Under the pieces are notes generated by a model. That model was not told where the DNA came from. It was given only the letters and a program-made list of their open reading frames with translations, and did no database searches. The translations under genes and the position numbers were made by a program. 17,562 nucleotides of DNA from Alphaproteobacteria bacterium (lineage in GTDB: Bacteria; Pseudomonadota; Alphaproteobacteria; JAEULC01), in contig JADZDN010000078.1 in assembly GCA_020851015.1 (NCBI GenBank), positions 1 to 17,562 of the forward strand, written 5' to 3'. This document shows positions 6,692 to 13,368 of this stretch, one piece after another. Numbering within the stretch: position 1 is the first letter of the stretch; every line of letters starts with the position of its first letter.

Positions 6692-8798
6692 TGCCCTGCT
6701 GCGTCCCAAGTCGATCGCCGTCCTCGGCGCGTCCGAGCGCCCTTCGATCGGGCGCGCGCTGATCGCGTCGGCCGACCGGATCGGCTTTGAAGGCAAGCTG
6801 TTCCCGATCAACCCGAAATATCCCGAGATTCTCGGGCACAAGTGCTATCCCAGCATCGAGTCGCTGCCGGAGGCGCCGGATGTCGTCGCCTTCTGCGTCA
6901 GCTACACGCGCATCCTCGAGAATTTCCGGCCCGTCGCCGACAAGGGCGCCAAGGCGGTCGCGATCTTCGACGGTGGGTTTGCCGAGCGTGGCGAGGAAGG
7001 CGCGCGGCTGCAGGCCGAGATCGTGGGCATCTGCCGCGAGGCGGGCATGCGGCTCAACGGCCCCAACTGCATGGGCGTGCTGAACCCGGCGACCAAAAGC
7101 TCGATCTATATCCAGGAGATCCGCGACGCCAGCAACCTGGGTGGCAACGTCGGCCTGATCTCCCAGAGCGGGTCGATCTGCATCGGCCTGCTTGCCGACG
7201 TGCGCCGCTTCGGCTTCAGCCACGTGATCTCGTCCGGCAACGAGGCGCTGATCGGCTCGGCCGAATACATGGAGGCGCTGATCGACGACGCGCCGACCAA
7301 GGTGATCGCGCTGTTCACCGAAACGGTGAAGGAGCCGGAACGCTTCGTGGCGGCCCTGGACCGGGCGGCCGACAAGGGCAAGCCCGTGGTCGTGCTGAAG
7401 GTCGGGCGCACGGAGCGCACGCGCCAGGCGATCACCAGCCACACCGGCGGCCTTGCCGGCGAATCGCGCGTCTTCTCGGAGATACTGAAGGCGCACCGAG
7501 CGATCGAAGTCGACGACATGGACGAACTGACCGAGGTGCTGGCGGTCTGCCAGGGATCGCGCTGGCCCAAGGGCCGGCGCCTGTCGGTCATCACCGCCTC
7601 GGGCGGCCAGGCCGAGCTGGTGCTCGACGTCGCGTCGAACTGCGGGCTCGACCTGCCGCCGCTGCCGGCGGAATCGCGCAAGGAGGCCGAGCGCGTGATC
7701 GGTCCGATCACCGGCGACGGCAATCCGCTCGACGCCTGGGGCAACGGCGACTACGCGACCAACATGCCGCATGCCTTCAAGGTGCTGGACAAGACGCCGA
7801 CCGCCGACGTCGTGGTCTACTGCAGCGACAGCGGCGACAACCAGCCGATGGGGCGGGCGGAGCGGTCGCTGGACTACGCGCGGATGCTGGCCGAGGCCGC
7901 GAACGCCAGCGGCAAGCCGCATTTCATGATGAACATGCGCCCGGGCGTGATGAACTGCGACCAGGTCGCGTTCCTGCGCCAGCACGGCATCGCCATGATC
8001 GGCGGCTCGCGCCAGGGCCTCGGCGCGATCGACCGCATGGCGCGGGCGCTGCAGCCGCCGCCGCCGCCGCGCCAGCCGCGTCCGCCGGCGGCCAGCATCA
8101 AGTCCCTGCTCAAGGGAACGCCGCGGCGGACCATCAACGAGTACGACGCGAAGAGCCTACTGGCGCGCAACGGCATTCCGGTCACGCGGGAGATCCTGGC
8201 GGCCACGCTCGCGGACGCCAGAACGGCGGCGAAGGAGATCGGCTATCCCGTCGTGCTCAAGATCGTGTCGGACGACATCCCGCACAAGTCGGAGCACGGG
8301 CTGGTCGTGGTGGGTCTGCGCGACGACGCGGCGCTGGCCGCCGCCTGGCAGACCCTGCAGGACCGCCTGGCGAAGGTGCCGGGCAAGCCGCGCGTCGCCG
8401 GCACGCTGGTGCAGCAGATGGTCGCCGGCGGCATCGAGGTGTTCGCGGGCGTCAGCCGCGATCCGGACTTCGGCCATGCGCTGGCCTTCGGCATCGGCGG
8501 CGTCGCGATCGAGGTGATGCGCGACTTCGCGCTGCGCCCGCTGCCGCTGCGCAGCGGTGACGCCGAAGCGATGATCGGCGAGATCCGCGGTGCGGCACTG
8601 TTGCGCGGCGTGCGCGGCGCTCCCCCGGCGGATACCTGCAAGCTCGCCGAGCTTCTCTACGCGCTGGGCGACTTCGCCCATGCCGATCGCGCCAGCATCG
8701 CCGAGATCGACCTCAATCCGATCAAAGTCCTGTCACAGGGCCAGGGCTGCGTGGTCGTGGATGCCCTGATCGCCCCCATTCAACCCGGCAAGGAATAA
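6681..8798 (+). CDS. Single-chain NDP-forming acyl-CoA ligase (acetate--CoA ligase family)
   Basis: A 705-residue fused ligase of the ADP-forming acetyl-CoA synthetase superfamily. ATG 6681 lies inside the permease end, with GGAGA at 6666-6670 upstream. The order is a CoA-binding Rossmann domain (KSIAVLGASERPSIG near residues 10-24), succinyl-CoA-ligase-like domains (GPNCMGVLN, SQSGSI), then an ATP-grasp half from about residue 475 (INEYDAKSLLARNGIP, AEIDLNPIKV). The phosphorylated histidine of the alpha part is His254 in SHTGGLAG, and the second conserved histidine of the ATP-grasp half is His535 in DDIPHKSEHG, so both relay residues are present and the enzyme looks active. Members convert a carboxylate, CoA and ATP to acyl-CoA, ADP and phosphate. 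A proline-rich linker (PPPPPRQPRPP, near residue 457) joins the halves. Sandwiched between permease and hydratase, it probably activates the imported acid. Its substrate is unknown; the hydroxycinnamate ligase FerA belongs to the same superfamily. Confidence 0.88.
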   Translation: MSLDALLRPKSIAVLGASERPSIGRALIASADRIGFEGKLFPINPKYPEILGHKCYPSIESLPEAPDVVAFCVSYTRILENFRPVADKGAKAVAIFDGGFAERGEEGARLQAEIVGICREAGMRLNGPNCMGVLNPATKSSIYIQEIRDASNLGGNVGLISQSGSICIGLLADVRRFGFSHVISSGNEALIGSAEYMEALIDDAPTKVIALFTETVKEPERFVAALDRAADKGKPVVVLKVGRTERTRQAITSHTGGLAGESRVFSEILKAHRAIEVDDMDELTEVLAVCQGSRWPKGRRLSVITASGGQAELVLDVASNCGLDLPPLPAESRKEAERVIGPITGDGNPLDAWGNGDYATNMPHAFKVLDKTPTADVVVYCSDSGDNQPMGRAERSLDYARMLAEAANASGKPHFMMNMRPGVMNCDQVAFLRQHGIAMIGGSRQGLGAIDRMARALQPPPPPRQPRPPAASIKSLLKGTPRRTINEYDAKSLLARNGIPVTREILAATLADARTAAKEIGYPVVLKIVSDDIPHKSEHGLVVVGLRDDAALAAAWQTLQDRLAKVPGKPRVAGTLVQQMVAGGIEVFAGVSRDPDFGHALAFGIGGVAIEVMRDFALRPLPLRSGDAEAMIGEIRGAALLRGVRGAPPADTCKLAELLYALGDFAHADRASIAEIDLNPIKVLSQGQGCVVVDALIAPIQPGKE

Positions 8799-8805
8799 GC
8801 CCGCG

Positions 8806-9621
8806 ATGGAAACGCTCGTTACCTATCAGATCGATGAGAAGGTCAGCATCGTCACGCTGAACCGCCCGTCCAAGCTGAACGCCCTCAGCAAGGAGCTGCG
8901 CGAGCAGCTCGTCGCCACGCTGCAGAAGGCCGACGACGACCCGGCCACGTGCGTGGTGATCCTGCGGGCCGAGGGCCGCAGCTTCTGCGTGGGCTACGAC
9001 ATCACCGGCGGCGACCCCGCCAAGGAGGCGTGGAAGCACGACGCGCTGAAGTGGCACGAGCATCTTCGCGTCGGCCTCGCCATGGAGATGATGGTGTGGG
9101 ACATGAAGAAGCCGGTGATCGCCTCGGTCCAGGGCCATGCGCTGGGCGGCGGGTGCGAGCTGGCCATGCTGTGCGACATCACGATCGCCTCGGCCGACGC
9201 CACCTTCGGCGAGCCCGAGGTGCGCTTCTCCGATGTCGGCCCGGCCATCGTGATGCCCTGGCTGATCGGCTTCAAGAAGGCGCGCGAGCTGCTCTACATG
9301 GGCGACAGCATCAACGCCGAGGAGGCGCTGCGGCTCGGCATGATCAACCGGATCGTTCCGACCGCGGAGTTGCGCGCGGCCACGCTCAAGTTCGCCAAGC
9401 GCATGACCCTGATCTCGCCCGAGGCACTGTATTTCGGCAAGCTTTCGATCAACCGCGGCGCCGACGCCGCGGGTTTCCGCAACGCGATCAATGCCGGCCT
9501 CGACATCGTGGCGCCGCTCTATGCCGCCAAGACCGAATTCGGCATGAAGTTCGACGAGATCAAGAAGAAGGACGGGCTGGGCGCGGCCCTGAAATGGCGC
9601 GCCGCGCAATTCAAGGAGTAG
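8806..9621 (+). CDS. Enoyl-CoA hydratase/isomerase (crotonase fold), ECH1
   Basis: A 271-residue crotonase-superfamily enzyme, starting 7 bp after the ligase stop, with AAGGA at 8790-8794 upstream. LNRPSKLNALS is near residue 20, and GRSFCVGYDI forms the first oxyanion-hole strand. GHALGGGCELAMLCD carries the second oxyanion glycine and Glu118, and ATFGEPEVRF carries Glu138. These align with Glu144 and Glu164 of rat mitochondrial hydratase, 20 residues apart as there, so classic syn-hydration of an enoyl-CoA is plausible. Hydroxycinnamoyl-CoA hydratase-lyases have serine at the first position, so retained Glu118 argues against that activity. The ATPase Shine-Dalgarno overlaps its last codons. 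The product presumably enters beta-oxidation-like steps encoded elsewhere; no dehydrogenase or thiolase is present here. Confidence 0.88.
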   Translation: METLVTYQIDEKVSIVTLNRPSKLNALSKELREQLVATLQKADDDPATCVVILRAEGRSFCVGYDITGGDPAKEAWKHDALKWHEHLRVGLAMEMMVWDMKKPVIASVQGHALGGGCELAMLCDITIASADATFGEPEVRFSDVGPAIVMPWLIGFKKARELLYMGDSINAEEALRLGMINRIVPTAELRAATLKFAKRMTLISPEALYFGKLSINRGADAAGFRNAINAGLDIVAPLYAAKTEFGMKFDEIKKKDGLGAALKWRAAQFKE

Positions 9622-9624
9622 ACG

Positions 9625-10698
9625 GTGGGCACCGGCTATCTGCGCCTGCGCAACGTCGTCAAGTCGTATGACGGCCGCGTCAACGCGGTCGACGATATCG
9701 GCATCGACATTGCCAAGGGCGAATTCATCACCTTCCTGGGCCCGAGCGGCTCGGGCAAGACGACCACCTTGATGATGATCGCCGGTTTCGAGGAGCCGAC
9801 CTCCGGCACGATCGAGCTGGACGGTAAGGACTTGACGCGGCAAAAGCCGTACGAGCGGAACATCGGCGTGGTGTTCCAGAACTACGCGCTGTTCCCGCAC
9901 ATGACCGTGGCGAAGAACGTCGCGTTTCCCTTGAAGATGCGCGGCGCCCCCCGAGGCGACATCGCGCGGCGGGTCGACGAGGCGCTGGAGCTGGTGGGGC
10001 TGCGCGCCTTCGCCGACCGCTATCCGCGCGAATTGTCCGGCGGGCAGCAGCAGCGCGTGGCGCTGGCGCGCGGCCTGGTCTTCCGGCCGGACGTGCTGCT
10101 GCTCGACGAGCCGCTGGGCGCGCTCGACAAGAATCTGCGCGAGCAGATGCAGGTCGAGCTGAAACGGATCCATCGCGAGGTCGGCATCACGATGGTCTAT
10201 GTCACGCACGACCAGACCGAGGCAATGACGATGTCCGACCGCGTCGCCGTCTTCAACCAGGGCAAGCTGGAACAGGTGGCGCCGCCGCTCGAGACCTATC
10301 ATCGCCCGGCCACGCGGTTCGTCGGCGAATTCATCGGCGACAGCAACTTCCTCGCCGGGCGGCTCGATCCCGCCGGCACGCTGGTGGTGGACGGGGTCGG
10401 CGAAATCGGCGGCGTCGGTCCGCGTCCCGGCCTTGGCGGCGGCCCTGTCCATGTGCTGATCCGGCCCGAGCGGCTGCGCGTGCCGGCGCAGGAAGCGCCG
10501 ACCAGCTTTGCCAAGGTGGTCAAGATGGTCGTGGGCGGCACCGTCAACTACGGCGACAGCCTGCTGCTGATCGGCAAGATGGGGGAGGTCCCCCTGCGCG
10601 TGCGCGTTTCCGGCGCGCAATCGAGCGCGATCGAGGAGGGCGCCGTGATATCGGTCGGCTGGGCGCTGGAAGACATGCATCTGATCGCCAAGGCTTGA
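9625..10698 (+). CDS. ABC transporter ATP-binding protein, PotA-type
   Basis: A 357-residue cytoplasmic ATPase starting at GTG 9625; AAGGAG at 9613-9618 sits 6 nt upstream inside the end of ECH1. All nucleotide-binding motifs are intact: Walker A GPSGSGKTT at residues 39-47, Q-loop FQNYALFPHMTV near 87-98, signature LSGGQQQR at 137-144, Walker B LLLDEP at 158-163 with D-loop GALD, and switch histidine His195 in VTHDQ. A C-terminal TOBE-type regulatory/ligand region follows (IRPERLRVP near residue 276). The family usually has about 350-380 residues. It is the only ATPase in module A and must power the PotB/PotC pair upstream, despite the two CoA genes in between. Confidence 0.93.
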   Translation: MGTGYLRLRNVVKSYDGRVNAVDDIGIDIAKGEFITFLGPSGSGKTTTLMMIAGFEEPTSGTIELDGKDLTRQKPYERNIGVVFQNYALFPHMTVAKNVAFPLKMRGAPRGDIARRVDEALELVGLRAFADRYPRELSGGQQQRVALARGLVFRPDVLLLDEPLGALDKNLREQMQVELKRIHREVGITMVYVTHDQTEAMTMSDRVAVFNQGKLEQVAPPLETYHRPATRFVGEFIGDSNFLAGRLDPAGTLVVDGVGEIGGVGPRPGLGGGPVHVLIRPERLRVPAQEAPTSFAKVVKMVVGGTVNYGDSLLLIGKMGEVPLRVRVSGAQSSAIEEGAVISVGWALEDMHLIAKA

Positions 10699-10717
10699 AC
10701 GCCGCCCGCGATCTGCC

Positions 10718-11944
10718 TTGGACCGCCGCGTGACGGATCCCGGTCAGGCCGCCCCGGCGTCCGCCCGGCGTCCGCCGTTTGCGCTTTTCATCCTGCTGGC
10801 GGTCATTCCCTCCTTCTCGACAAACGTCTTCGTTCCGTCGATGCCCGGCCTGGTGGCGTATTTCCAATCGACCCCGGTCACCGTCCAGCTGACGTTGACG
10901 CTCTACCTGCTGACCCTGGGCGTGGGGCAGTTGCTGCTCGGTCCGCTGTCGGACCGGTTCGGACGGCGGCCGGTCTTGTTGACCGGCCTGTCCGTCTACG
11001 TGCTCGGGACGATCCTGTGTCTGACGGCGGGCGCGGTGGAATATCTTATCGTCGCGCGGGTGATCCAGGCCGCCGGCGGCTGCGCCGGGCTGGTGCTGGG
11101 CCGGGCGATGATCCGCGACCTGTACGCGCGCGACAAGGCGGCCGGGGTGCTGGGCTACGTGACGATGGCGATGGCGATGGCGACGGGACTGGCGCCGTTC
11201 ATCGGCGCGTTCCTGGAGGAGTGGTGGGGTTGGCGCGCCAGCTTCGTCCTGATGACCGCGCTGGGCGGCGTGTTGACCCTGGGCGCGCAGCGCTTTGCCC
11301 GCGAGACGGCGGCGGGCCGCAGCGCGATGCCCTCGGCCGCACATATGGTCGCCGTCCACGGCGCCATCCTTGGCGCAGCCGGCTTCCGGCGCTTCGGCGG
11401 ATACTCGGTCTGCATCCTGGGGTCGTACTACGCGTTCATGGCCGGGGCACCCTATGTCGTGATTGTTCTCTTCGGCCAGCCGCCCTCGCAGTTCGGTTTG
11501 TATTACATCTTGGCCGGCGCAGCCTATATCACGGGAAACTTCCTGGCCGGCCGCCTGTCCGAGCGGTTGGGCGCGGAGACGATGACGAAGGTCGGCGGCA
11601 CGATCGCCGCCCTCTCGGGCCTCGCGCTGATCGTCCTCGCGATGATGGACATCCGCCACCCGCTGGCGATCTTCGTGCCAATCTCCATTTCTTTCATCGG
11701 CAGCGGATTGAGCCAGCCCAGCGCGATGATGAGCGCGATCGATGCGGTGCCGCGGAATATCGGCTCGGCCGCGGGGCTGCTGGGCGCGCTTCAGCTAGGC
11801 GTCGGCGCCATCGCCTCCCTCGCCGTGGGCGCGACGCAGGGACAAAGCCCGCTGCCGTTCGCAGCGATCTCCGGCGGCTTCCTGCTGGTGGCGCTCGCGA
11901 TCCTGCTCGGCTTGCGCGTACGGACTGTTGACCCCGGGATTTGA
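10718..11944 (+). CDS. MFS transporter, Bcr/CflA-type drug or metabolite exporter
   Basis: A multi-pass membrane protein of about 405 residues with roughly twelve hydrophobic segments. The MFS motif A after the second segment is clear (LLLGPLSDRFGRRPVLL), and the following YVLGTILCLTAG and LVLGRAMIRDLYARDKA resemble the Bcr/CflA subfamily of proton-driven multidrug or metabolite exporters. The start is uncertain: TTG 10718 gives 408 residues and GTG 10730 gives 404, and neither has a good ribosome site. It is 19 bp after the ATPase stop on the same strand and so probably in the same transcript. It may export a toxic intermediate or excess product of module A, or simply be an unrelated resistance gene. 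No convincing terminator follows it. Confidence 0.85.
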   Translation: MDRRVTDPGQAAPASARRPPFALFILLAVIPSFSTNVFVPSMPGLVAYFQSTPVTVQLTLTLYLLTLGVGQLLLGPLSDRFGRRPVLLTGLSVYVLGTILCLTAGAVEYLIVARVIQAAGGCAGLVLGRAMIRDLYARDKAAGVLGYVTMAMAMATGLAPFIGAFLEEWWGWRASFVLMTALGGVLTLGAQRFARETAAGRSAMPSAAHMVAVHGAILGAAGFRRFGGYSVCILGSYYAFMAGAPYVVIVLFGQPPSQFGLYYILAGAAYITGNFLAGRLSERLGAETMTKVGGTIAALSGLALIVLAMMDIRHPLAIFVPISISFIGSGLSQPSAMMSAIDAVPRNIGSAAGLLGALQLGVGAIASLAVGATQGQSPLPFAAISGGFLLVALAILLGLRVRTVDPGI

Positions 11945-12058
11945 GGGCCTTTTCTTGGACTCAAACGAACGAACGGAGGTCCTGAAATGGCGGCGATTTC
12001 TCCGACAAGGCCACCGAGCGCAGGACGCAATCACCGGTGGTATAGCCTGTCCACGCTC

Positions 12059-12082
12059 CGTCAATCGTCGAGTCGGTTGACG
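12059..12082. repeat. Inverted repeat between the MFS gene and the tRNA
   Basis: CGTCAA (12059-12064) pairs with TTGACG (12077-12082). On the + strand three more pairs (one G-U) extend it to 9 bp with a 6-nt loop; on the minus strand it is 6 bp plus a mismatch. It begins 7 nt beyond the tRNA 3' end and could be a processing or termination hairpin for the tRNA or for the MFS transcript. No T-run follows in either direction. Confidence 0.25.
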
Positions 12083-12088
12083 CGCCGC

Positions 12089-12164
12089 TGGCGTCCCCTA
12101 CGGGATTCGAACCCGTGTTTGCGCCGTGAGAGGGCGCCGTCCTGGGCCTCTAGACGAAGGGGAC
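12089..12164 (-). tRNA. tRNA-Glu (anticodon CTC)
   Basis: On the minus strand a complete cloverleaf of 76 nt including encoded CCA is seen. The acceptor stem GTCCCCT (from 12164) pairs with AGGGGAC, followed by discriminator G and CCA (12091-12089). The D-arm region TCGTCTAGAGGCCCAGGA resembles bacterial tRNA-Glu. The anticodon stem GCGCC/GGCGC closes the loop CTCTCAC with anticodon CTC, reading GAG. The T-arm is ACGGG-TTCGAAT-CCCGT. The acceptor stem and D-arm match my memory of E. coli tRNA-Glu closely. It decodes the dominant Glu codon in this GC-rich DNA. It is the only minus-strand gene and separates the two metabolic modules. tRNA 3' ends are common integration sites, but no integrase or duplicated 3' end is seen here. 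Confidence 0.96.
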
Positions 12165-12187
12165 CCGCCGGAGATGTCGGCCGGCAA

Positions 12188-12216
12188 GCTGTAGCCCAGG
12201 ACCCGGTTCGGATCAA
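12188..12216 (-). promoter_or_regulatory. Candidate sigma-70-type promoter of tRNA-Glu
   Basis: Reading the minus strand, TTGATC (12216-12211) and TACAGC (12193-12188) are separated by 17 nt. The -10 element ends 23 nt before the mature tRNA 5' end, a normal leader length. The match to consensus is partial, so this is a position-supported guess. Confidence 0.45.
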
Positions 12217-12321
12217 GTATGGCCTCCCGGTACCCTCGGCCTCACGGGGGTTGCGGACAGGGACGGCGATGGCGGGACGAAGCGCTTCAGAGCGGGCAGA
12301 CCCATCCGCCCGCGCCTTTGC

Positions 12322-12381
12322 ACCCCTGCGTGTAAAACGCGTAGCGCATGCCAATCCATGATGAGCAGGGGTCCGGCATGC
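12322..12381. other. Two interleaved inverted repeats (pseudoknot-like order)
   Basis: ACCCCTGC (12322-12329) is the exact reverse complement of GCAGGGGT (12365-12372), and GCATGCC (12346-12352) is that of GGCATGC (12375-12381). The arms interleave (a-b-a'-b'), so an RNA could form an H-type pseudoknot or switch between two stems. The loops would be 16, 12 and 2 nt. Whether either strand of this segment is transcribed is unknown. Confidence 0.35.
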
Positions 12382-12403
12382 AAGGGCACGTCGCTTGCGT
12401 CGC

Positions 12404-12433
12404 TTGGCTTCGCTGCCAAACGTGAACTAACAT
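12404..12433 (+). promoter_or_regulatory. Candidate promoter and operator-like inverted repeat before module B
   Basis: TTGGCT (12404-12409), an 18-nt spacer and TAACAT (12428-12433) form a weak sigma-70-like pair 38 nt before the ECH2 start. The -35 hexamer lies in an inverted repeat TTGGC-N6-GCCAA (12404-12419), which is the right size for a dimeric repressor. No regulator gene is present to pair with it. Confidence 0.3.
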
Positions 12434-12471
12434 CGCGCGAACTTTGTTCCCGCCGGTAGCCAGGAGTTCCG

Positions 12472-13305
12472 ATGACCGAGCCCGATAGCGATCACCGCGT
12501 TCGATTCCGGGTCGATGGTGCGGTCGGCATCATCACGCTGGATCGACCGAACAAGCTCAAGGCCTTGTATCCGGAGATGATCCTGCGCCTGGTCGACCTG
12601 ATCGAGCAGGTGCGCCGCGACAATGCCATCCGCGCGCTTGTCGTGCGCGGCGAGGGGCGGGCGTTCTGTTCGGGCGACGACCTTTCGCCGGAGGATCGCT
12701 TCAAGTACGGCCCCCCCGATCTGCAGACCCGCCTGCGCACCGGCTTCCCCCGCGCGGTGCTCGACATGCTGACGCTGCGCAAGCCGATCGTCGGCATCGT
12801 CCAGGGCTACGCGGTGGGCGCGGGGCTGGACGTCGCGCTGGCCTGCGACTTCCGCTTCAGCGATCCCAAGTGCAAGTTCGGTGCGGTCTACGTCAATCGC
12901 GGGCTTGGCGGCGGTTCGACCTACCTGCTGCCGCGCTTCGTCGGCCTGGGCCGCGCCACCGAGCTGCTGCTGCTCGGCCGCTTCGTGGAGATGGAGGAGG
13001 CACTGCGCCTGGGGCTGGTGACCGAGGTCGTGCCGATGGAGCAGCTCGAGAAGAAGGCGATGGAGTTCGCCCACAAGCTGGCGAAAGGTCCCACCCAGGC
13101 CTATGGCGCGATCAAGAACGCCCGCAACCAGGGCCTGGGCCTGGACCCGGTAAAGGGGTTCGAGGCGCAGATCCTGGCAAACGTGGAGCTGATGTTCCAC
13201 AAGGATGCGCGCGAGGGCCCGCGCGCCTTCCGGCAGGGGCGCGAGCCGAACTTCACGTCCGAATGGATCGATCTTCAATACGATCCGCTGGTTCCCTACG
13301 AGTGA
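12472..13305 (+). CDS. Crotonase-superfamily protein with altered active site, ECH2
   Basis: A 277-residue member of the enoyl-CoA hydratase/isomerase superfamily, first gene of module B. ATG 12472 follows AGGAG at 12462-12466. The core is typical: GIITLDRPNKLKAL near residue 19, GRAFCSGDDLSPEDRF for CoA binding and the first oxyanion strand, and QGYAVGAGLDVALACDFRF for the second. At the two catalytic positions of classical hydratases it has Asp120 (in AGLD) and Tyr140 (in FGAVY) instead of two glutamates, and the loop after Tyr140 (NRGLGGGSTYLLPRFVG) seems short. An ordinary hydratase reaction is therefore doubtful. An isomerase, hydrolase or decarboxylase variant, or a non-classical hydratase, is possible. 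It is followed by a second altered crotonase 63 bp on, which suggests they act on the same acyl-CoA. Confidence 0.85.
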   Translation: MTEPDSDHRVRFRVDGAVGIITLDRPNKLKALYPEMILRLVDLIEQVRRDNAIRALVVRGEGRAFCSGDDLSPEDRFKYGPPDLQTRLRTGFPRAVLDMLTLRKPIVGIVQGYAVGAGLDVALACDFRFSDPKCKFGAVYVNRGLGGGSTYLLPRFVGLGRATELLLLGRFVEMEEALRLGLVTEVVPMEQLEKKAMEFAHKLAKGPTQAYGAIKNARNQGLGLDPVKGFEAQILANVELMFHKDAREGPRAFRQGREPNFTSEWIDLQYDPLVPYE

Positions 13306-13325
13306 GCCTGCCGTTCCCCGCCACC

Positions 13326-13350
13326 GGCGCGCGGCGCTAGGCCGCGCGTC
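13326..13350 (+). promoter_or_regulatory. Intercistronic GC hairpin between ECH2 and ECH3
   Basis: A perfect 8-bp stem (13328-13335 with 13341-13348) closes a GCTAG loop; two further outer pairs (one G-U) extend it to 13326-13350. It ends 6 nt before the Shine-Dalgarno of ECH3 (AAAGAGG, 13357-13363). No T-run follows, so it is more likely an mRNA processing or stability element than a terminator. Confidence 0.4.
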
Positions 13351-13368
13351 CTCGACAAAGAGGTTTCC

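Larger units (their letters stand above)
12165..12471. other. 307-bp non-coding gap with clustered inverted repeats
   Basis: No credible protein gene is seen on either strand. It holds the tRNA promoter candidate (12188-12216), a 10-bp palindrome GAAGCGCTTC (12279-12288), and a GCGGGC/GCCCGC hairpin (12292-12297 with 12308-12313). It also holds two interleaved inverted repeats at 12322-12381 and TTGGC-N6-GCCAA (12404-12419). The gap must contain the control region of module B unless transcription reads through from module A. Confidence 0.6.

Noticed and set aside
8055..8095. CCG-rich run in the ligase linker as a microsatellite or frameshift site
   Set aside because: It encodes an in-frame proline-rich linker between the two halves and the frame is continuous, so it is explained by domain architecture.
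6681..8798. Fused ligase as a protein acetyltransferase (Pat-type) enzyme
   Set aside because: Pat proteins carry an added GNAT domain and are about 200 residues longer. Here only the CoA-ligase and ATP-grasp parts are present, with both histidines kept.
11940..11965. TTTGAG/CTCAAA inverted repeat at the MFS stop as a terminator
   Set aside because: The stem is only 6 bp with AT-rich ends and a 14-nt loop, and no T-run follows, so termination is not convincing.
11987..12361. Possible small + strand gene of 124 codons after the MFS gene, with GGAGG at 11975-11979 before its ATG
   Set aside because: It reads antisense through the tRNA-Glu (producing the familiar artefact RPLRDSNPC), has no family resemblance, and its composition is that of non-coding DNA. 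The good ribosome site is probably chance.
12213..12419. Minus-strand open frames in the gap upstream of the tRNA
   Set aside because: They are short, lack a ribosome site and family motif, and overlap the tRNA promoter candidate and palindromes.
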